A DNA stretch of 36,716 nucleotides from a virus: IMG/VR virus record IMGVR_UViG_3300042395_000034, positions 1 to 36,716 of that record; one strand, 5' to 3'. Of the stretch, positions 28,352 through 35,977 are shown in pieces (the stretch's first letter is position 1; each line of letters begins with the position of its first letter). The notes under the pieces were generated by a model that made no database searches, was not told the origin of the DNA, and was given only the letters and a program-made list of their open reading frames with translations. The position numbers and the translations under genes are program-made.

Positions 28352-31172
28352 CGAAGAAGTCTTCCGGTAATTCAGTCTTAAAGGCGTAGCACTTCACCGC
28401 ATTCTGGTGAGTACCTTGCTTCCAACCTGTCGTGAGCCGCTGTTTCTTGGTGAGTTTGTCACCATCGTGTACGACCAGTACGCCAGCCTTTTTCCATTCT
28501 TTCTCTGCCGCAGCCACACTGATCTGCATACCCGGAGCGGATAGATAGTTCTCTATCGCGGAGGCTGCGATGTACTGCACACCGGAGTGAATTTCGATGC
28601 GACCAACAACCTTTGGTCCACGTGGCTCCATGACCACCTTGCCGTCGTTCAGGGCGAGGAAACCGTTGACGTTGTTGTTGAAGAAGTCGCCCAGCAGAGA
28701 CTTGTAATCGACCTCGTTGATACGGAAAACATTCTTACGTATCTCAAGCATGGCCTTGACGACTGCTTTGAAGATTCGATCAAGGTCGAGTTGTATGATC
28801 CCCGCTTGCATGGCGAACTCACCCCCGGCGAAGCAGGAAGCGATCATGTTCTCGTAGAAACGGTACGCAGGGTTAGCGCCATACTCTTCGCGAAATCTTT
28901 CAGACCACTTGTGGATCATCTTTTTTATCTCATGCTCACCTATGGTGAAGAGATATTGAATGTAGATAGGCCCGGCGTGCCCGTAGTTATCGTTGAATGG
29001 ATTGACGATTTCCTTACTGAGATTGGGATTCTTGATGAACACCTCGGGCATCTCCAGTTGGAACTCAATCGTACGAGCGATCTCGCCGTCAGGCCGCTTC
29101 TTGACCTGCTTCAACTTGTCATACAGAGACTGGTTGGTTGTCATTACGGCAATCAATGCTGCTCCCTGCTCTATCTCGCGCTCTGCGTTCACAGAGGATT
29201 GCATACGTGACTTGGCACGACCGCTTGAGATACGATGGAGCAGACGGGACAGTATCTCGCTTTCGATATTCGTGGCTTCGTCTAGCCCGAACAGGATGTT
29301 GCGAATAGCAAGATACCGTCCCGTCAGTGCGTTATCAGTCGCGGAACCTTCCGCAAGACTGGTGTAATAGGGGTTACCAAACACGCTAAGCCCGGCATAC
29401 ATAGAGCCGGTTTTACCCACGCCGCTGTCCGGACTGAGGTAGCTAATCGTGCATCCGGGTGTCGAGGTGCGGCTCATCAGGGGCGAACCAAACCCGGCTA
29501 ACAAACCTAGCGCGTGAATCTCTAGCCCCGGCAGATTGAATGCATTGGCTGACTTTTGCCAAACCTCATATGAACCTGTCGGTTTGATGTACTTCGCATA
29601 GGCACGAATGGCGGGAGACACGGCAGAGGGTTTGGTCTCGTCCTTCGTGATCTCAACTGCGCCTGTAACAAAGTAAGTGAAGTCTTCGCTCCACCCCATC
29701 TGCATTCTCATAATGTCTGCTGCTCTCTGTTTCTTAAGGTAGTTGTCCCAAGCAATGAGATATTCCGATACATACTTGACGAGCGGAGGCGGGAACGTCA
29801 CGCCGTTAAACGGCAGCAACTCCTTCAACTTGTCCGTAGCGTATGCAAACTTAACTGGGAATAGAAATTCACTGACTGGGTCTGTGGGTGATATATGTCT
29901 CATTAATAGACACTCACCATCGGTCGGACTCTTCAACCGCTTAAGCGGAAAGAAGTCGTCTTCAATCAATTGAAAAGCCTTTGCCTCTATGGGATTTCCT
30001 TCTTCGTCAAACTCGGGCTTGGGCTTGTACCAGACTCCTCCGTTTGGTCCTCGTACATAGGGGGCGAGTGAAAGAGGAAATAGCGGAACTTCTTCGGGAT
30101 TCGCCAAGACCCGAACTGTGTCCTCCTCACTATACGTTTCGGTTGTCGGAGTTTCCTTGAGTCTACGTCCGAGTTGGATTGGTCCGGATTTTCCAAACTT
30201 GTTTCGGTGAGGGCATCCTTCGCATCCTGCTGGGTTGAGGGTGTGGAAGGCGTCACAACTGTAAGACCACTTGGCTTCAAGGGTGGCACGGGCTTTGTCC
30301 TCTGTTTCTTCTGAAGTGTATTGAGGGTGCTTGTTCGACATCGCGTGAATGGAAGTCTCGCCATCTACGCATCTCACAGCGACAGAAAGTCCCGCCCGCC
30401 ACAGCGGCTCTTCGATGCTCGCTTGATTAATAACTATGTTCTTGATCTGGTTGCAGCCGCCCCCCTGCAAACTCTTGATTACGATATCGCTGAATACATA
30501 TTCAAAGTTGTCTGGCTTGGGAGGCAAGTCAGGAGTAATCGTAGCGAGGATAGCCTCGACGCTCGTCTCTTCTCCCAAGTACTCTTTGAACTGCTGGAAA
30601 CTGTATTGACCAAAGTCCTCGTCAAGAAAGCGAGTCGGACGCTCTTGGTCGTTCTTGTAGTTGACCGTGTTAGGGCAGCGCAGAATACGGGCAGCATCGC
30701 CCGTCACGTTGTTGTCGATCTTGATGTGATCGTTGCACAACGCCTTGAATTTCAGGACATACTGCTTCCACTCTGATATGGGAATGTCTTGGTCAAACAA
30801 CCAATAAGCGTGGATACCTCCGCCAGAGTCTGTACGTACTGGCGGTGGCAGTTGTGTAATCTGGATGAAGTCGGCTAGCGCCTCTAGCGCCTCGTCTTTG
30901 CTACGGTACTTCTTTGGATTCTCGGGGTCAACGTCAAGGTCAATATAGAACGACCGCGCATAGATCGCGGAGTCTGCCTTACGGCTGTATCCAGAAAATG
31001 TACTCATCGCGACGAAGACATTCTTGCCCTCGTCTTTCAATGCATCAACGATCTCTTCCAACTCATCAAGCGTCTGCGTAAAACGGTTCTGGACTTTGTT
31101 GTCCTTACCGATTGCTGTTACACAATAGACGCCCTGCGAAGGTAAAGCCTTCTCGTAAAATTGTTTTATCAT
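28323..31172 (-). CDS. Primase-helicase, AEP primase fused to AAA+/SF3-like helicase
   Basis: This 949-residue replication protein has an N-terminal archaeo-eukaryotic-type primase domain: the D78-L79-D80 metal-binding pair (ARSFYIDLDVD) and GGGIHAYW with H121. A Cys-rich knuckle follows (C306, C317, C320 and H322, SCDAFHTLNPAGCEGCPH). The C-terminal ATPase has a Walker A motif at 580-588 (SPDSGVGKT), a Walker B motif (ILFGLDEAT, D631-E632), and a sensor region (MTTNQS, N680). It should make primers and unwind DNA at the fork. The start at 31172 has no clear Shine-Dalgarno, and a terminator hairpin ends 18 nt upstream of it. It shares the arm with polymerase, helicase and SSB-like genes. Confidence 0.85.
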   Translation of the reverse strand: MIKQFYEKALPSQGVYCVTAIGKDNKVQNRFTQTLDELEEIVDALKDEGKNVFVAMSTFSGYSRKADSAIYARSFYIDLDVDPENPKKYRSKDEALEALADFIQITQLPPPVRTDSGGGIHAYWLFDQDIPISEWKQYVLKFKALCNDHIKIDNNVTGDAARILRCPNTVNYKNDQERPTRFLDEDFGQYSFQQFKEYLGEETSVEAILATITPDLPPKPDNFEYVFSDIVIKSLQGGGCNQIKNIVINQASIEEPLWRAGLSVAVRCVDGETSIHAMSNKHPQYTSEETEDKARATLEAKWSYSCDAFHTLNPAGCEGCPHRNKFGKSGPIQLGRRLKETPTTETYSEEDTVRVLANPEEVPLFPLSLAPYVRGPNGGVWYKPKPEFDEEGNPIEAKAFQLIEDDFFPLKRLKSPTDGECLLMRHISPTDPVSEFLFPVKFAYATDKLKELLPFNGVTFPPPLVKYVSEYLIAWDNYLKKQRAADIMRMQMGWSEDFTYFVTGAVEITKDETKPSAVSPAIRAYAKYIKPTGSYEVWQKSANAFNLPGLEIHALGLLAGFGSPLMSRTSTPGCTISYLSPDSGVGKTGSMYAGLSVFGNPYYTSLAEGSATDNALTGRYLAIRNILFGLDEATNIESEILSRLLHRISSGRAKSRMQSSVNAEREIEQGAALIAVMTTNQSLYDKLKQVKKRPDGEIARTIEFQLEMPEVFIKNPNLSKEIVNPFNDNYGHAGPIYIQYLFTIGEHEIKKMIHKWSERFREEYGANPAYRFYENMIASCFAGGEFAMQAGIIQLDLDRIFKAVVKAMLEIRKNVFRINEVDYKSLLGDFFNNNVNGFLALNDGKVVMEPRGPKVVGRIEIHSGVQYIAASAIENYLSAPGMQISVAAAEKEWKKAGVLVVHDGDKLTKKQRLTTGWKQGTHQNAVKCYAFKTELPEDFFDGDRPETTD

Positions 31173-31190
31173 CGTCCAACTCGCAGAGAT

Positions 31191-31220
31191 AAAAAAGGCG
31201 GGAGGAGTTACCCTCCCGCC
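31191..31220 (-). terminator. Rho-independent terminator upstream of the primase gene
   Basis: On the - strand GGCGGGAGG pairs with CCTCCCGCC over a perfect 9 bp (arms 31212-31220 and 31197-31205) with a 6-nt loop. Six T follow (31196-31191). It lies after the HTH gene stop (31238) and 18 nt before the primase start codon. It should block or attenuate transcription into the primase. Confidence 0.85.
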
Positions 31221-31237
31221 GAACCCAACAGATTAGG

Positions 31238-31549
31238 TCAAATCTTCACTCCTATCATGGATTCAATATAGAGTTTCGCCGTAACGACGTTGGTGGCAGG
31301 AAGGATACCGCTCTTCATATCTTCTTGAACGAGGTCCATGAATACCTCAATCATCTTCCGTTTATCTTCACGGATGCCGCCACCTCTGAACCAGTTGTAA
31401 ACACTGATTCGCGAAGTCTCCAATGCCTTGGCTACGTATGAAGCCGGTAGATTGGCTTCGACGCACAGTCTCCCCAACCTAACACCAAGCCGATCACCGT
31501 CTGCCTTTTGCAGGGATAATAGGAACTTATGACTGTACGACCGTGCCAC
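31238..31549 (-). CDS. HTH DNA-binding regulator
   Basis: This 103-residue protein starts with GTG at 31549, preceded by GAGGT. A helix-turn-helix lies at about 32-56 (ANLPASYVAKALETSRISVY, then NWFRGGGI), flanked by helices, with a C-terminal helical part (MIEVFMDLVQEDMKSGILPA). The pattern LGVRLGRLCVEANLPASYVA is recurrent in phage replication modules from memory. It is likely a transcriptional regulator of the early/replication genes. The terminator at 31191-31220 directly follows it. Confidence 0.7.
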   Translation of the reverse strand: MARSYSHKFLLSLQKADGDRLGVRLGRLCVEANLPASYVAKALETSRISVYNWFRGGGIREDKRKMIEVFMDLVQEDMKSGILPATNVVTAKLYIESMIGVKI

Positions 31550-31557
31550 GGCCTACC

Positions 31558-32400
31558 TCACTTCTTTGACCATTCCTTGATGACATCTGCCACATCCCCA
31601 ACAGGAGCAGCAGCCGCCTTCTTGGATTCTCTTACCTTGGGAGCAACAGGAGCAGCGACCTCAACGGCCTCTTCCTTGTTGCCTTCATCCTGCTGATAGA
31701 CCGTCAACTTGATAGCACTCTCAGCGGCCTGACTCTTGGACTGATCAGTCAGCACGTCGAGATCGTCTGGGTTGATACCGGACACAGGCGAGAACAGAAC
31801 ACGAGGCACAGGTGACTTGGTGTCAAACTGCATCTTGGTCACAACGCGACCGGCAGAGATGTTGTGATTAGCAAGCATTTTCACGTACTCGCGAAACGGC
31901 CACTTGCCATTCTCTTCCTTACCGAACACCGATGTGGCGGGTAGCACCAACTGCATCACATCACCCTTCACATCATTCGGCAGCACCACCGCAGTGCGCC
32001 ACGACAAGCGACACGCCGTGCCAGTACCACCTTGTCCAGAACCTTTCACGCTAAACTGACACTTGTCACACGCGGAGGCTGGCGGGTTTTTAACGTCCGG
32101 GTCGGGAGTCTTAGAGTCGTTCGACCAACAGGTCGGAGCAACCTTCTCGCCTTCCTTGTATCCACCCGTGTACAACGTGCGGCTCGGGTTGTGTGCCATC
32201 TTCACAAAGATCACATTCATGTGGCGATCTTCGATGGCTCCCACTTCCTTGCCGTTGACGATCTTGCGGAACACATTACCCTTGAGGGAGATGCGTCGGC
32301 TAGATGCAGCGGAGTTACCCGCAACTGCTTTGGTGTCTTCGTCCAAGCCGCCGATGACGGCAAGATCATTCTTCAAACTAGAAATAATATCCGTACTCAT
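31558..32400 (-). CDS. SSB-like Cys-rich replication protein
   Basis: The 280-residue protein has a beta-rich core with a putative metal site (C91, C111, C114, C130: APTCWSND ... ASACDKCQF ... TACRLSW), then AVVLPNDVKGDVMQLVLPAT and FDTKSPVPRVLFSPVSG. A charged Ala/Lys/Glu-rich C-terminal tail (about 235-280) ends ADVIKEWSKK. The pattern is widely conserved in environmental phages between helicase and primase genes, and I read it as a single-stranded DNA-binding protein analogue; an OB fold is not proven. AAAGGAGA gives a good ribosome-binding site before the ATG at 32400. Confidence 0.6.
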   Translation of the reverse strand: MSTDIISSLKNDLAVIGGLDEDTKAVAGNSAASSRRISLKGNVFRKIVNGKEVGAIEDRHMNVIFVKMAHNPSRTLYTGGYKEGEKVAPTCWSNDSKTPDPDVKNPPASACDKCQFSVKGSGQGGTGTACRLSWRTAVVLPNDVKGDVMQLVLPATSVFGKEENGKWPFREYVKMLANHNISAGRVVTKMQFDTKSPVPRVLFSPVSGINPDDLDVLTDQSKSQAAESAIKLTVYQQDEGNKEEAVEVAAPVAPKVRESKKAAAAPVGDVADVIKEWSKK

Positions 32401-32413
32401 GTGAGTCTCCTTT

Positions 32414-32437
32414 GCTTACTCTACTTACTCTACTTAC
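32414..32437. repeat. 9-bp tandem repeat before the SSB-like gene
   Basis: TTACTCTAC occurs twice in tandem (32416-32424, 32425-32433), followed by a partial third copy. It fills the gap between the small gene at 32438 and the Shine-Dalgarno of the SSB-like gene. It may be just spacer DNA. Confidence 0.6.
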
Positions 32438-32833
32438 CTAACTAGCCTTACGAACCGTGATTCCGTACTCACGCATCACGTTTACGCCGGGGGGCAAACC
32501 ATCTCCCTCGCGCTCTTCCAAGTGCTGTTTGAAGTTGCCCTGACTGATACGTCGCTCAAGAAGTTCGACAGCCTCGTTCTCAAGCACGTACTGTTTGAAG
32601 TTGTCCCAGTCGCTACAGAAGTAACGCTCGTTCAACTTCCGGATAACAGTACCAAGGCTAGTCTTGATACTGTTTGCGTTCACTGTGTTACACACGTCAA
32701 GTAACACAGATTCTAATTTCTTCAGATCCTCAACAAGTTTTTTATCAGCGGCCTCGTACTCATTACGAAGCCGGTCACGTTCATTCCGAACAGCCAAGTA
32801 GGCTTTCACCACCTCTTCCGTATCCACGCTCAT
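32438..32833 (-). CDS. Conserved phage replication-module protein
   Basis: I start it at the ATG at 32833 (131 residues), since the frame upstream is the helicase gene's shadow. It starts MSVDTEEVVKAYLAVRNERD, then a coiled-coil segment (about 18-45), then TSLGTVIRKLNERYFCSDWD and NEAVELLERRISQGNFKQHL, and ends PPGVNVMREYGITVRKAS. This pattern recurs in many phages in replication modules, near SSB-like and recombination genes. The function is unknown. It overlaps the helicase 3' end by 53 nt. Confidence 0.65.
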   Translation of the reverse strand: MSVDTEEVVKAYLAVRNERDRLRNEYEAADKKLVEDLKKLESVLLDVCNTVNANSIKTSLGTVIRKLNERYFCSDWDNFKQYVLENEAVELLERRISQGNFKQHLEEREGDGLPPGVNVMREYGITVRKAS

Positions 32834-34418
32834 CGTCTTCCTCCAGTTCCTGTTTGTACAAATCCACCAACTTCTGGTGGCTATCCACTTTACCTTGCAA
32901 CATGCTGTACATCCTGCGCTCGACATCCGAACCTTGCAGATGCACAACGGTCATCGTATTTCTTTGACCGACACGATCAATACGTGCGATGCATTGAAGA
33001 TACGTTTCCACACTCATCACGGGAGACCAGAACACCACGGTATCCGCAGCAGTTAACGTAATTCCATGCGCAGCAGATTGAGGCTGAATGATAAGAACAC
33101 GAGGCTCAGGATCATTCTGAAATCTTTGAATGATGTGTGTTCTTTCGCTCAGAGATACGCTGCCTTGAATTACCTCGCAACTGATGTGGTTACCGTTCAG
33201 ATGCTCTTTGATCACTTCGATAGTGTGAATGAATGGAACGAATACTACAACTTTGTTTAACGTTTCATCAAGCACTTCTTCAAGCGCACTGAGTCGGGGT
33301 CGGATGTCGAACTCAACGACTTGACGCTTGTCGGTGTAGACCGCACCTCCTGATATCTGTAGCAACTTGTTCAGACTAGCCGCTGCATTGACGGCGCTGA
33401 TTTGTTCCCCTGCTGCTTCAATCAGTAACTGCTTCTTGAGTGCGTTGTAGTACTTCAACGTCTGTGGCGAAAGCGGCACATCGCGTGTCTGATAAACAAC
33501 TTCTGGTAGATCAAGACAGTCTTTCTTAGTGAAGCGTATCGCTGGTTGCAGTGCATCATGTACTTGCTGCGTAGCGTTATGCTTCGGAACCCATTTAAAT
33601 CTGGACAACTGATTCATCACTCGGTCGCGCCAAGCACCTGAATACTTGGGTACACGATCCGGTGAGATCAAACGTGCGAGACCAAACGCATCGATTGGCG
33701 ATTGCGCAGCCGGTGTGCCGGTCATCATCCACAACCGTGTGTCTGGTCGGACTAATTTAGCGAGAGTTTTCCAGCGCCGGGTCGTCGTAGTTTTGTAGGC
33801 GTTGGCCTCATCTACGATGATGAGGTCGAAGTTGGCTTTCTGTATGTCGTCGAAGACGGTATGCACACCGTCAAAGTTAATCACGACGAACTCGTACGTG
33901 CTGCCAATAACTTTTTTACGCTTCTCAGCCGTGCCATGTGCGATACCACACGTGCGGTGCATCGCGGTCTTAAAGATGTCGGCTTGCCATGCAGACTGCA
34001 TGATCGATAACGGACAAATGATCAGTACCCTCTGAACATGTCCTAATGTCATGAGGTAATCCGCTGCCCATACGGCAGCAGAAGTTTTACCTGTCCCGGC
34101 TTCGTTGAAGCAGAACGCCCGTCGCCGTAGCGACAGGAAAGACGCAGTGTCTTTCTGGTGATCAAACGGTTTGAAAACTCCCGGCCAGTTGTAGTCCCGC
34201 ATGATGGGGGACAGTACGTCGGGAATCTCAGGACTAGGTTTAGCCGTGTCCAGAATCTGCGCGAGAGCAGATGACTCGTCGTAATCCCAGAACACGACCA
34301 CGTTCTTACGAGTGCCAAGGTCTTGCACAACCTTGCACCGATCAATTAGTTCAACTGTCTTTTCCGCGAGTGGCGCGGGTAGCGTGAGTTGTAACGCTTT
34401 GTCTTCTAGTACTTGCAT
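32781..34418 (-). CDS. SNF2/DEAD-like DNA helicase
   Basis: The 545-residue protein is a superfamily 2 helicase. The N-terminal RecA domain has the Q-like motif (KPFDHQKDTASF), Walker A at 106-112 (EAGTGKT), Walker B D203-E204-A205-N206 (DEAN rather than DEAH), and motif III (MMTGTP). The C-terminal domain has VFVPFIHTIEVI, then IIQPQSAAHGITLTAADTVV, and motif VI QCIARIDRVGQ, which is SNF2-like. It likely remodels replication or recombination intermediates. GAGG lies 6 nt before its ATG (34418). A terminator-like hairpin lies just upstream. Confidence 0.85.
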   Translation of the reverse strand: MQVLEDKALQLTLPAPLAEKTVELIDRCKVVQDLGTRKNVVVFWDYDESSALAQILDTAKPSPEIPDVLSPIMRDYNWPGVFKPFDHQKDTASFLSLRRRAFCFNEAGTGKTSAAVWAADYLMTLGHVQRVLIICPLSIMQSAWQADIFKTAMHRTCGIAHGTAEKRKKVIGSTYEFVVINFDGVHTVFDDIQKANFDLIIVDEANAYKTTTTRRWKTLAKLVRPDTRLWMMTGTPAAQSPIDAFGLARLISPDRVPKYSGAWRDRVMNQLSRFKWVPKHNATQQVHDALQPAIRFTKKDCLDLPEVVYQTRDVPLSPQTLKYYNALKKQLLIEAAGEQISAVNAAASLNKLLQISGGAVYTDKRQVVEFDIRPRLSALEEVLDETLNKVVVFVPFIHTIEVIKEHLNGNHISCEVIQGSVSLSERTHIIQRFQNDPEPRVLIIQPQSAAHGITLTAADTVVFWSPVMSVETYLQCIARIDRVGQRNTMTVVHLQGSDVERRMYSMLQGKVDSHQKLVDLYKQELEEDDERGYGRGGESLLGCSE

Positions 34419-34430
34419 CGTTTCCTCAAT

Positions 34431-34449
34431 AAAAGCCCCTTACGGGGGC
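34431..34449 (-). terminator. Terminator-like hairpin before the helicase start
   Basis: On the - strand GCCCC (34449-34445) pairs with GGGGC (34439-34435) around a 5-nt loop and is followed by TTTTATT. It lies only 13 nt before the helicase ATG, and the Shine-Dalgarno follows directly. It fits an attenuator better than a simple gene end. The stem is short, so efficiency is uncertain. Confidence 0.6.
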
Positions 34450-34455
34450 CAGTCG

Positions 34456-34503
34456 GTTAGGACTCAGCCGAGGAATGTGAATACACAAGCAACTGATCCT
34501 AAC
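34456..34503 (-). repeat. Imperfect inverted repeat in the helicase leader
   Basis: GTTAGGACTCAG (34456-34467) pairs with CTGATCCTAAC (34493-34503) except for one bulged base, with a 25-nt loop. It lies upstream of the 34431-34449 hairpin inside the 177-nt gene-free stretch between the HNH-like gene and the helicase. The remaining part of this gap (34504-34595) holds nothing I can identify. It may be a second leader hairpin or protein-binding site. Confidence 0.5.
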
Positions 34504-34595
34504 AGGCATGGTTATGCGCCGATGAAAACGCAAGGAAGCAAGTGGGTGGATAAGTGGGCTTCCTTTACTCCTACACACTCATGCCTTGTGCGGAA

Positions 34596-34850
34596 TTACT
34601 TCATCGCTCCGTTCGACTTGCGACGGAACGAACGATTCTTGCTTGGCGACTCTAACCTAGTGCCATCACTATTGCTACCGCCTTTCGACAACGCTTTGAC
34701 GTGGGCGATATCTTTGCCCTTACGGCTGATGCCTTTTTTGTCGTACGAACGACGGGCACGTTGTCGCTCCATGCGGTCGGGATGTTCATCCCTCTCCACT
34801 TGTTGCTTGTACTCTTTCTTGTACGGTCTTGCTTTGTTCACGTACGGCAT
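34596..34850 (-). CDS. HNH-like small protein, active site altered
   Basis: I chose the ATG at 34850, since AAGGAG lies 7 nt before it; an in-frame ATG at 34874 lies inside the nuclease gene. The 84-residue protein is very basic. Its second half, KGKDIAHVKALSKGG then SNSDGTRLESPSKNRSF, matches the HNH-like phage family in which the first His is preceded by Asp (DIDH). Here D47-I48-A49-H50 lacks that Asp. N60 and the SKNRS block are kept. It could be a nicking or DNA-binding protein with reduced activity. It is in the replication operon and coupled to the upstream nuclease. Confidence 0.65.
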   Translation of the reverse strand: MPYVNKARPYKKEYKQQVERDEHPDRMERQRARRSYDKKGISRKGKDIAHVKALSKGGSNSDGTRLESPSKNRSFRRKSNGAMK

Positions 34851-34851
34851 G

Positions 34852-35505
34852 TCAACGCTCCTTCTGAAACTCACATGTTGTTACGGGACACCAACCGCAC
34901 AATGGGGTCGGGTTAGGTGGCCACACACCGTTCTCGTACGAGTGGCCGAGTCGAAATAAATCTGATTGGAAGGCGCCCCACAAATCTTCGGTCTGATCCT
35001 TATGATATGTATCAGTGATGAACGCATTGTGCATCACAAACAGCAGCCCACCTTTTACCTGTTGCACGGTCGGGAAATGCGAAAAAGTTAGCAGTGCCAT
35101 CAACTTCAATTGTTTCGGGTCGGGGTACTTCGCGCTCCCGGTCTTGTAGTCCACGATGAATGCAGTGTCATTACTGATTATCAATAAGTCGGCGATACCC
35201 CGCACCCAGTAGTCCGGGGAGTGAAAGTCGCATGGCTCCTTGTTAGCCGTCAGTGCCATCTCATGTTCAACATGTTTATCGCCATCTATTGAAATCAGTG
35301 GATCAACTAATGACCTAAAGCGCAGGTAATTTTTCGCAAGGGGGGTTCCGTCACGGACGTAGTCTTCCAACGCCTTGTGGACTTCCTTGCCATACCTAAT
35401 TTGCTCGGTCTCACGGACTTCGTAGTTACGCTGAACCTTGACCTCGTAGTACTGGCGAGGGCAATTGACGTACTGTTTTAGTCCGGAGAATGACCACTTA
35501 ATCAT
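34852..35505 (-). CDS. RecB/Cas4-like PD-(D/E)XK nuclease with four-Cys cluster
   Basis: I start it at the ATG at 35505 (217 residues). The nuclease core has H43 (GKEVHKALED), D106 (GIADLLI) and D119-Y-K121 (FIVDYKTG), the GxxD ... D-x-K signature of the RecB/PDDEXK_1 family. A first Cys, C15 (QYVNCPRQYYE), and three at the C-terminus, C203, C206 and C211 (PLCGWCPVTTCEF), fit the iron-sulphur arrangement of Cas4 and AddB nucleases. It should degrade or resect DNA ends in replication and recombination. No CRISPR array is present. It overlaps the upstream gene by 8 nt. Confidence 0.8.
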   Translation of the reverse strand: MIKWSFSGLKQYVNCPRQYYEVKVQRNYEVRETEQIRYGKEVHKALEDYVRDGTPLAKNYLRFRSLVDPLISIDGDKHVEHEMALTANKEPCDFHSPDYWVRGIADLLIISNDTAFIVDYKTGSAKYPDPKQLKLMALLTFSHFPTVQQVKGGLLFVMHNAFITDTYHKDQTEDLWGAFQSDLFRLGHSYENGVWPPNPTPLCGWCPVTTCEFQKER

Positions 35506-35977
35506 CAAAGTTACTCTGCATCACTTCTAAGTAATCAAAGTTGTTCTCGAAACACTCGTGGATTAATACATCCACGCCGCCATATTTCTGCACCGTATTA
35601 TTATATGTAAAGACTTTATTGGGAACTCGGATGTTTCCGTTATAGAAGTCCCACCCTTTCTGGGTCGGCCTCCAGAGTCCACTGTACTTTGTTTTATTGT
35701 TGTCGTTTCTCGGGCAGCGTTCGACCAGACCCCACCATGCCAAGGTCGGCAACTGATTGGTGCGGATCACTGATCGGGGAGCGGTGTTCGGTACGTCCAC
35801 CCACTCCTTGGGTTGGTTTGCCAACCATGTCCTACACAACCAAATCAGAGACCTAGCCATCGTTTGATTGATGGTACGCCCGTACACTTTTCCCCAACGC
35901 TGACAGACCGGGCAGTGCCCACCGTCACCGTGGATGACTTCGTTCCATGTTTTTGGAACATAATTTTCATCGTCCAT
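35498..35977 (-). CDS. Conserved Cys-pair protein in the replication operon
   Basis: I use the ATG at 35977, which overlaps the polymerase stop (TAATG) and has GGAG 7 nt upstream, giving 159 residues. C22 and C25 (GGHCPVCQRW) form a half zinc-knuckle; other Cys (C50 region, WLCRTW) are less clearly paired. A helical/wing-like body follows (TAPRSVIRTNQLPTLAWWGL, then SGLWRPTQKGWDFYNG), which looks like a small winged-helix DNA-binding domain. The pattern is conserved in other phages (from memory). The function is unknown; a DNA-associated role fits between polymerase and nuclease. Confidence 0.6.
   Translation of the reverse strand: MDDENYVPKTWNEVIHGDGGHCPVCQRWGKVYGRTINQTMARSLIWLCRTWLANQPKEWVDVPNTAPRSVIRTNQLPTLAWWGLVERCPRNDNNKTKYSGLWRPTQKGWDFYNGNIRVPNKVFTYNNTVQKYGGVDVLIHECFENNFDYLEVMQSNFDD

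Noticed and set aside
28587-29210. 207-codon + frame opposite the primase
   Set aside because: Mirror of the primase-helicase codons; it has no neighbours on this strand and no ribosome site.
34435-34517. 27-codon - strand frame spanning the helicase leader hairpins, as a leader peptide
   Set aside because: No Shine-Dalgarno precedes its ATG and the codons show no run of one amino acid as in classic attenuators.
34504-34595. Possible promoter in the helicase leader
   Set aside because: TTGCTT and CATAAC-like elements have poor match and spacing; no call is supported.
34852-35505. Reading the RecB-like nuclease as part of a CRISPR-Cas system
   Set aside because: There are no repeat-spacer arrays and no other cas-like genes in the window; phage replication context explains it.
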